This document shows, one piece after another, positions 6,980 through 11,555 of a stretch of DNA of 11,555 nucleotides (position 1 is its first letter; every line of letters starts with the position of its first letter). Under the pieces are notes generated by a model that saw nothing but the letters and a program-made list of their open reading frames with translations, was not told the DNA's origin and did not search any database. Both the position numbers and the translations under genes were made by a program. The DNA is from Chloroflexota bacterium (GTDB lineage Bacteria; Chloroflexota; Limnocylindria; Limnocylindrales; CSP1-4), in NCBI GenBank assembly GCA_021785115.1, contig JAJYGO010000344.1:1-11555 (forward strand), in the 5' to 3' direction.

Positions 6980-7690
6980 CTGAGCGATGCCGCGAGGGCC
7001 GAGCTCGCCACGCCGTCCGAGGAAGAGCGCTTCGTCGGAACGCCCGGGGCCGCGCTGGCCGAGGTAGCGGACGATCGCCTGTCGGGCTGTCGAGCCGACC
7101 GGCACGATCCGCTCCTTCGATCCCTTGCCGCGAACCTTGAGGGTCCCGTCCGGCCGGAGGTCGCCTAGCCGCAACCCCGCCACCTCGGACATCCGCAGCC
7201 CGGTGTCGATCATCAGCAGGACGATGGCCCGGTCGCGGACCGAGCAGATCGCGAGCAGCCGTCGGAGGACGTCGTCTGCGACGGGCTCGATGACTTTGTG
7301 CGGCACGCGCGGCCGGCGGAGCCCGCGGAGCGCGGCCGAATGGGCCAGGCCCTCGGCCGCGAGCCAGTTGCCGAGCACCCGGAGCGTCCGAACGTAGCCG
7401 GCGACGCTGACCGGGGCGAGGGTCGTCCGGAGCTCGACGAGCCACGCCCGCAGCTCGGCCGGGTCGAGGCGGTCGACCGCCCGCTCGGCGCCGAGCGCAC
7501 GGACGAGCCGGGTGGTGATCATCCGGTACCACTCGGTCGTCCGCGGCGAGACACCCTCCGCGGCCTTCGCGCCGAGGAACAGCTCGACCGCCCGGCCGAG
7601 CGTCAGACTGCCCCGCAAATCAGATGCCCACAGATCAGGGCGCCGCGAATCCGATGCCCAATGATCAGTAGAGTCAGGTGCCCAAACCAT
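6737..7690 (-). CDS. Tyrosine recombinase/integrase (XerC/D-like)
   Basis: This 317-residue integrase has a SAM-like core-binding N-terminal domain at about 28-120 and a catalytic domain with all expected residues. They are R166 in DTGLRMSEV, K189 in VRGKGSKER, H255 and R258 in HSLRHTF, H281 in LGHSSL and the nucleophile Y290 in MVKRYVALA. The ATG at 7690 has GGGAGG seven bases upstream. The first ~25 residues carry a repeated WA(P/S)D(S/L) motif produced by DNA repeats. The gene reads away from a tRNA-Gln-like sequence about 90 bp upstream, the usual layout of an island integrase beside its tRNA attachment site. Its 3' end overlaps the cap3 reading frame by 243 bp on the opposite strand. It probably moved the island that now includes the CBASS operon. 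Confidence 0.93.
   Translation of the reverse strand: MVWAPDSTDHWASDSRRPDLWASDLRGSLTLGRAVELFLGAKAAEGVSPRTTEWYRMITTRLVRALGAERAVDRLDPAELRAWLVELRTTLAPVSVAGYVRTLRVLGNWLAAEGLAHSAALRGLRRPRVPHKVIEPVADDVLRRLLAICSVRDRAIVLLMIDTGLRMSEVAGLRLGDLRPDGTLKVRGKGSKERIVPVGSTARQAIVRYLGQRGPGRSDEALFLGRRGELGPRGIAQLLRRLKTRVGVTGRLSPHSLRHTFARSYLVNGGDVFSLQRILGHSSLDMVKRYVALADVDLVTRHAVASPADRLTGASRR
7618..7684. repeat. Short direct repeats in the integrase 5' end
   Basis: Two 21-bp copies starting at 7618 and 7648 differ at three positions and share the core GATGCCCA and the end GATCAG. A third partial copy at 7672-7684 (AGTCAGGTGCCCA) differs from the first at two positions. On the integrase strand they encode repeated tryptophan-alanine-aspartate motifs at the very N-terminus. 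They could be integrase arm-binding or autoregulatory sites. Confidence 0.5.
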
Positions 7691-7730
7691 CGTTCGGCCT
7701 CCCGGCCGACGACGTCCGGTCCCCGTCAGA

Positions 7731-7778
7731 CCACAAGATGTTGGGGCTTCGGCGGCTCGCGAGCACTACATCTTGTGG
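7731..7778. repeat. 11-bp perfect inverted repeat next to the tRNA-Gln-like 3' end
   Basis: CCACAAGATGT (7731-7741) is matched by ACATCTTGTGG (7768-7778) across a 26-base spacer that itself holds the palindrome GCTCGCGAGC (7755-7764). It ends three bases from the 3' end of the tRNA-like sequence and lies between it and the integrase. It may be an attachment-site flank, a tRNA terminator hairpin without a U-tract, or both. Confidence 0.6.
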
Positions 7779-7781
7779 AGT

Positions 7782-7858
7782 TGGCTGGCGAGGAAGGATT
7801 CGAACCTTCAATCCCCTGATCCAGCGTCAGGTGCTCTACCGCCCGAGCCACTCTTCCA
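7782..7858 (-). tRNA. Degenerate tRNA-Gln(CUG)-like sequence, probable attachment site
   Basis: On the minus strand the cloverleaf is recognisable. The D stem is GCTC/GAGC, the anticodon stem is CCTGA/TCAGG with CTG in anticodon position, and the T arm is GAAGG-TTCGAAT-CCTTC. The 3' end reads CTCGCCA-G-CCA with CCA encoded. Two defects argue against function. The 5' acceptor strand is TGGAAGAG instead of the seven-base TGGCGAG needed, giving a mismatch and an extra base. The universally conserved U33 is G (loop CGCTGGA). The 3' half is intact and the 5' half is eroded, as expected when an integrase uses the 3' end of a tRNA gene. It is more likely a pseudo-tRNA than a working gene. Confidence 0.65.
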
Positions 7859-8257
7859 GCGCCCAAACAGAGACCGGGTTCGGCCGGCCGTCAATGTACA
7901 CGTTTTGTACATGATTCCCCTTGACTCACCGCCTGGTGTTCGCCTACCTTCGCGCTATGTACCGGCCGACTGCAGGACGTTCCCCCTTCGCGGGCCTGCC
8001 CCTCCTGGAGACGTTCGTTTGAGGCGCCTCCTGGCTGGAGAGGTGAGCGCGTGGCCGCGACGTCGTCCGCTTGACGCCACTACAGCAACAAGCGTCGCGA
8101 ACGCGCGGCCTCGACGGCGCCGCAGGCATCGACAGGTGCGCCTCTGTCGGTGCCGCCTGTGCCTGGCGCTCGCGAACGCCATCGAATCGGCGGCGAGGAG
8201 CCGAGCCGTCCGCAGGCGTAGACTCTAGGCTCCGCCAGGCCGCCGGAGCCCCATCCG
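7859..8257. other. Intergenic region upstream of the serine recombinase
   Basis: I see no convincing gene in these 399 bases. They hold the dyad at 7894-7912 and a possible rightward promoter with TTGACT at 7921-7926 and TACCTT at 7945-7950 (18-base spacing). On the minus strand, TTGACG at 7894-7889 could be a -35 box for the tRNA-like sequence, but the -10 is poor. The rest, about 7960-8250, is arginine-codon-rich sequence without a supported start. Confidence 0.4.
7894..7912. promoter_or_regulatory. ATGTACA-N5-TGTACAT dyad, candidate operator
   Basis: Two perfect 7-bp arms are separated by five bases, just before the possible recombinase promoter at 7921 and just upstream of the tRNA-like sequence on the other strand. 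It is unusually AT-rich for its surroundings. The binding protein is unknown. Confidence 0.45.
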
Positions 8258-9788
<1,531 letters not shown>

Positions 9789-9799
9789 ACCGAGTGCCG

Positions 9800-9862
9800 G
9801 CGGCCCTGAGGCCGCGCGAGCCGGAAGAGTATAGCCGACGGGCGCGCCCCGCCGCGCCCGTC
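9800..9862. terminator. Two GC-rich hairpins between the ROK-like gene and tRNA-Pro
   Basis: A perfect 10-bp stem, GACGGGCGCG (9837-9846) with CGCGCCCGTC (9853-9862) and a six-base loop, lies 44 bases beyond the ROK-like stop and could end that transcript. No T-tract follows, so the call is uncertain. A second stem, GCGGCC-CTGA-GGCCGC (9800-9815), lies in the tRNA-Pro leader. Between them TATACT (9833-9828, minus strand) could be the tRNA -10 box, but no matching -35 is seen. Confidence 0.4.
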
Positions 9863-9905
9863 GCGGAGCCGGGCGAGCTCGCGTGGATGTCCGTCGGTTC
9901 TGTAC

Positions 9906-11333
9906 CTAACGGAGTGCCGGCAGGCTCGCCGCCGCCACCGCCTGGCCGTGTCGCTTGTCGCGTTCCGAGGCCGTGTGGAAGGTGGTCGCCTCGGCCAGCT
10001 CCGGGTCCTCGACGCGGAGCACCTCCCGGGCCCGTTCCAGGATCACGTCGCCGCCGCGGCCCGTCATCACGCGGCCCAGCAGCAGGAGGTGCCGGAACTC
10101 GTAGAAGTCGCGGTACTCGAGGAGCCCGTAGCCCAGGTACGTGCCGATCGTCTCGTACACGGGGACGGCGCGTGGGTCGCCTGCCGCCATGAGGCGCTGC
10201 AGGTGGACCAGGCGCTCGGGCAGCGGCATCCCCGGGTCGGTGTCGATCCCCGCCGCCGGGAGGAGCCGCGCGACGGCCTGCTGCGAGAAGTACTGGACGC
10301 CGCAGCCGCGGTCGCCCGACCATTCGTCGACCGGCGCGTCGGGCGCGTAGTCGACCGGGACGAACGCCAGCTCGTCGAGCCAGGAGGTCAGCTGCCCATC
10401 GGGCGTGACGTACCCTGCCGCCTCGCTCGATCCCATCGCGATCCCGAGCAGCCCCCCGACGCCGGACAGCATCGAGCCTGCCAGCGCGGTCACCTCGCCG
10501 TCGTTGACGACGACGAACGGGACGTCGTGCCACGCATGCCGCAGCTCGCGGAAGAGCCCGCGCACGCGCGTCTCGAACAGGTCCCGGGGGACCGAACGGA
10601 ATAGGGACGCGGCCCGGACCTCGTTGTCCACGTAGACGCCGGCCGAGCTCCCGCCGATCGCGTCCACGCGCGGCATGTGCGCCGCCGCCGACCGCAGCGA
10701 ATCCATCACCTGGTCGAAGTGCCACTGCGGGTCCGCCTGGTGCGACGGGTCCCAGACGATCTCCTCGCTGAAGACCACCTCGCCGTCGATGACCGCCGCG
10801 ACCTTGCGGTCGCTCGCCCCCAGGTCGAACCCGATGCGGCACCCGTCCAGGTGTCGGCCGAGGGGCGACGTCGCCGCCCGCGACGGCGGGAAGTCGGCTC
10901 GGGCCGCGTGCACGACCTCGAACGGCTCGCCGAAGAGCTCGTCGCCCATCATGTGGGCATCGAACCGCCCGGTCTCCGTCTCCTCGAAGTGGTGGCGGAG
11001 CGCGGCGACCAGCCCGTCGGGGCCGTCCACCCAGACCCTGCTCCCGCCACGCGACCAGAGCAGGAACTTGACGAGCCGCTCGCAGAGCGCGTGGCTCGCC
11101 GCCGCGCCCGGGTGTCCGTCCGCGAAGACGGCCGTCTCGCGAACCGACACGGTCCCGCCCGGCTGCTCGACCGCGACGGCGACGGGGACCCCCGCGCCGG
11201 AGGATGCGATCGCCGCTGCCATGGCGCGGCGTGCCGTGGTCGCCGGCCGGAAACCCGGATCCAGCGGCGGCTCGATGCGGGGCGCGACCAGGTACGGACC
11301 GATGTCCGCGATCACCTGGGCTCTCCTCTCCAT
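9906..11333 (-). CDS. ROK-like sugar kinase/ASKHA-fold protein
   Basis: This 475-residue protein has an ASKHA nucleotide-binding fold in its second part. The first phosphate motif is GFDLGASDRKVAAVIDGEV (168-186). FVVVNDGEVTALAG (273-286) has D278 in the position of the ROK catalytic aspartate, and GLLGIAMGSSEAAGYV follows as the second phosphate loop. The usual ROK zinc motif CGCGxxGC is not present. Residues 1-160 precede the fold and are unrecognised. It probably phosphorylates or senses a sugar. The ATG at 11333 has GGGAGGAG upstream. It follows a SIS-domain isomerase gene by 73 bp on the same strand, which fits a carbohydrate operon. Substrate is unknown. This gene and the isomerase look like host chromosome rather than island. 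Confidence 0.78.
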   Translation of the reverse strand: MERRAQVIADIGPYLVAPRIEPPLDPGFRPATTARRAMAAAIASSGAGVPVAVAVEQPGGTVSVRETAVFADGHPGAAASHALCERLVKFLLWSRGGSRVWVDGPDGLVAALRHHFEETETGRFDAHMMGDELFGEPFEVVHAARADFPPSRAATSPLGRHLDGCRIGFDLGASDRKVAAVIDGEVVFSEEIVWDPSHQADPQWHFDQVMDSLRSAAAHMPRVDAIGGSSAGVYVDNEVRAASLFRSVPRDLFETRVRGLFRELRHAWHDVPFVVVNDGEVTALAGSMLSGVGGLLGIAMGSSEAAGYVTPDGQLTSWLDELAFVPVDYAPDAPVDEWSGDRGCGVQYFSQQAVARLLPAAGIDTDPGMPLPERLVHLQRLMAAGDPRAVPVYETIGTYLGYGLLEYRDFYEFRHLLLLGRVMTGRGGDVILERAREVLRVEDPELAEATTFHTASERDKRHGQAVAAASLPALR

Positions 11334-11365
11334 GATGGCTGTCTCCTCCCGTCCCTCCGGCGGGT

Positions 11366-11425
11366 CAGCGCGTCGGCGTGACCCCTCAGCGCGTCGGCGT
11401 GACCCCTCAGCGCGTCAGCGTGACC
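11366..11425. repeat. 21-bp tandem repeat, about 2.9 copies
   Basis: A 21-bp unit beginning CAGCGCGTCGGCGTGACCCC starts at 11366 and 11387 (identical) and again at 11408 with one mismatch, ending imperfectly. The copy at 11408 holds the last codons and stop of the SIS-domain gene. The two others lie in the spacer before the ROK-like gene, and each repeats the stop. Confidence 0.8.
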
Positions 11426-11555
11426 TTGGTGATGTTCCTGGGCGTCTCGGTGTCCAGCCCGCGGGCGCGGGCCAGGTGATAGGCGAACAGCTGGGCCGGC
11501 ACGATCGCGACGAGCGGCGAGAGCCACTCGGGCACCGCGGGCAGGCGCACGACGT
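11407..11555 (-). CDS. SIS-domain sugar isomerase, C-terminal fragment
   Basis: Only the last 49 codons are in the window; the rest lies beyond the right edge. The tail [20 protein letters not shown] followed by [19 protein letters not shown] is the typical C-terminus of SIS-domain proteins related to the isomerase half of glucosamine-fructose-6-phosphate aminotransferase (GlmS/AgaS-like). Such enzymes act on sugar phosphates in the cytoplasm. The gene precedes the ROK-like kinase on the same strand, so they are probably one operon for amino-sugar or related sugar metabolism. Full-length domain content, and whether a glutaminase half exists, cannot be seen. Confidence 0.82.
   Translation of the reverse strand, partial: VVRLPAVPEWLSPLVAIVPAQLFAYHLARARGLDTETPRNITKVTLTR

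Noticed and set aside
7678..8228. Open frames translating as GRIRTFNP and similar across the tRNA-Gln-like sequence
   Set aside because: These peptides are the well-known artefact of translating the antisense of a tRNA T-arm; no ribosome site or family match supports them.
8043..8228. Small GTG-initiated arginine-rich frame (61 residues) before the serine recombinase
   Set aside because: The GGAG motif is too close to the GTG, the composition is what high-GC noise gives, and no excisionase-like features are visible.
11366..11425. Tandem repeat as a possible CRISPR remnant
   Set aside because: The 21-bp units are contiguous without spacers, and no cas genes are present.

Overview
The window is high-GC bacterial DNA, with strong G/C preference at codon third positions and Shine-Dalgarno starts. 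Gene style, such as the SIS isomerase plus ROK-like pair and the tRNA sequences, suggests Chloroflexota or possibly Actinomycetota. This is an impression, not a phylogenetic result. The right end looks like host chromosome and the rest like an accessory island attached to tRNA genes.

Layout from left to right. (1) 1-1395, minus strand: a regulator joining an XRE helix-turn-helix to an ImmA/IrrE metallopeptidase, followed 3 bp later by a PIN-domain gene cut by the window edge. (2) 1396-1741: a compact divergent control region. Two -35 boxes lie back to back inside a symmetric dyad, so the regulator and the defence operon share one control point. A ~270-nt leader with a weak coding signature follows. 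(3) 1742-6979, plus strand: a complete type II CBASS antiphage operon. It encodes a Cap4-like nuclease-SAVED effector, a CD-NTase ending in glycine, a Cap2-like E2-E1 fusion and a Cap3-like JAB/JAMM protease. The genes are 15 bp apart or overlapping. (4) 6737-7690, minus strand: a tyrosine integrase whose 3' end overlaps the extended end of cap3. Its start faces a degenerate tRNA-Gln(CUG)-like sequence at 7782-7858. (5) 8258-9733, plus strand: a serine recombinase whose stop codon lies inside the 3' end of tRNA-Pro(CGG) on the other strand. (6) 9906-11555, minus strand: a ROK-like protein preceded by the 3' end of a SIS-domain sugar isomerase.

How it fits together: on phage infection the CD-NTase would make a cyclic oligonucleotide. 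This binds the SAVED domain and switches on DNA cleavage by the nuclease domain. The E2-E1 protein would join the CD-NTase C-terminus to targets to prime it, and the JAMM protease would reverse this. The divergent HTH-peptidase may control the operon, as separate CapH and CapP proteins do elsewhere, or it may only be the antitoxin of the PIN protein. The two recombinase-tRNA pairs look like stacked integration events at the right border of the island. The left border is outside the window.
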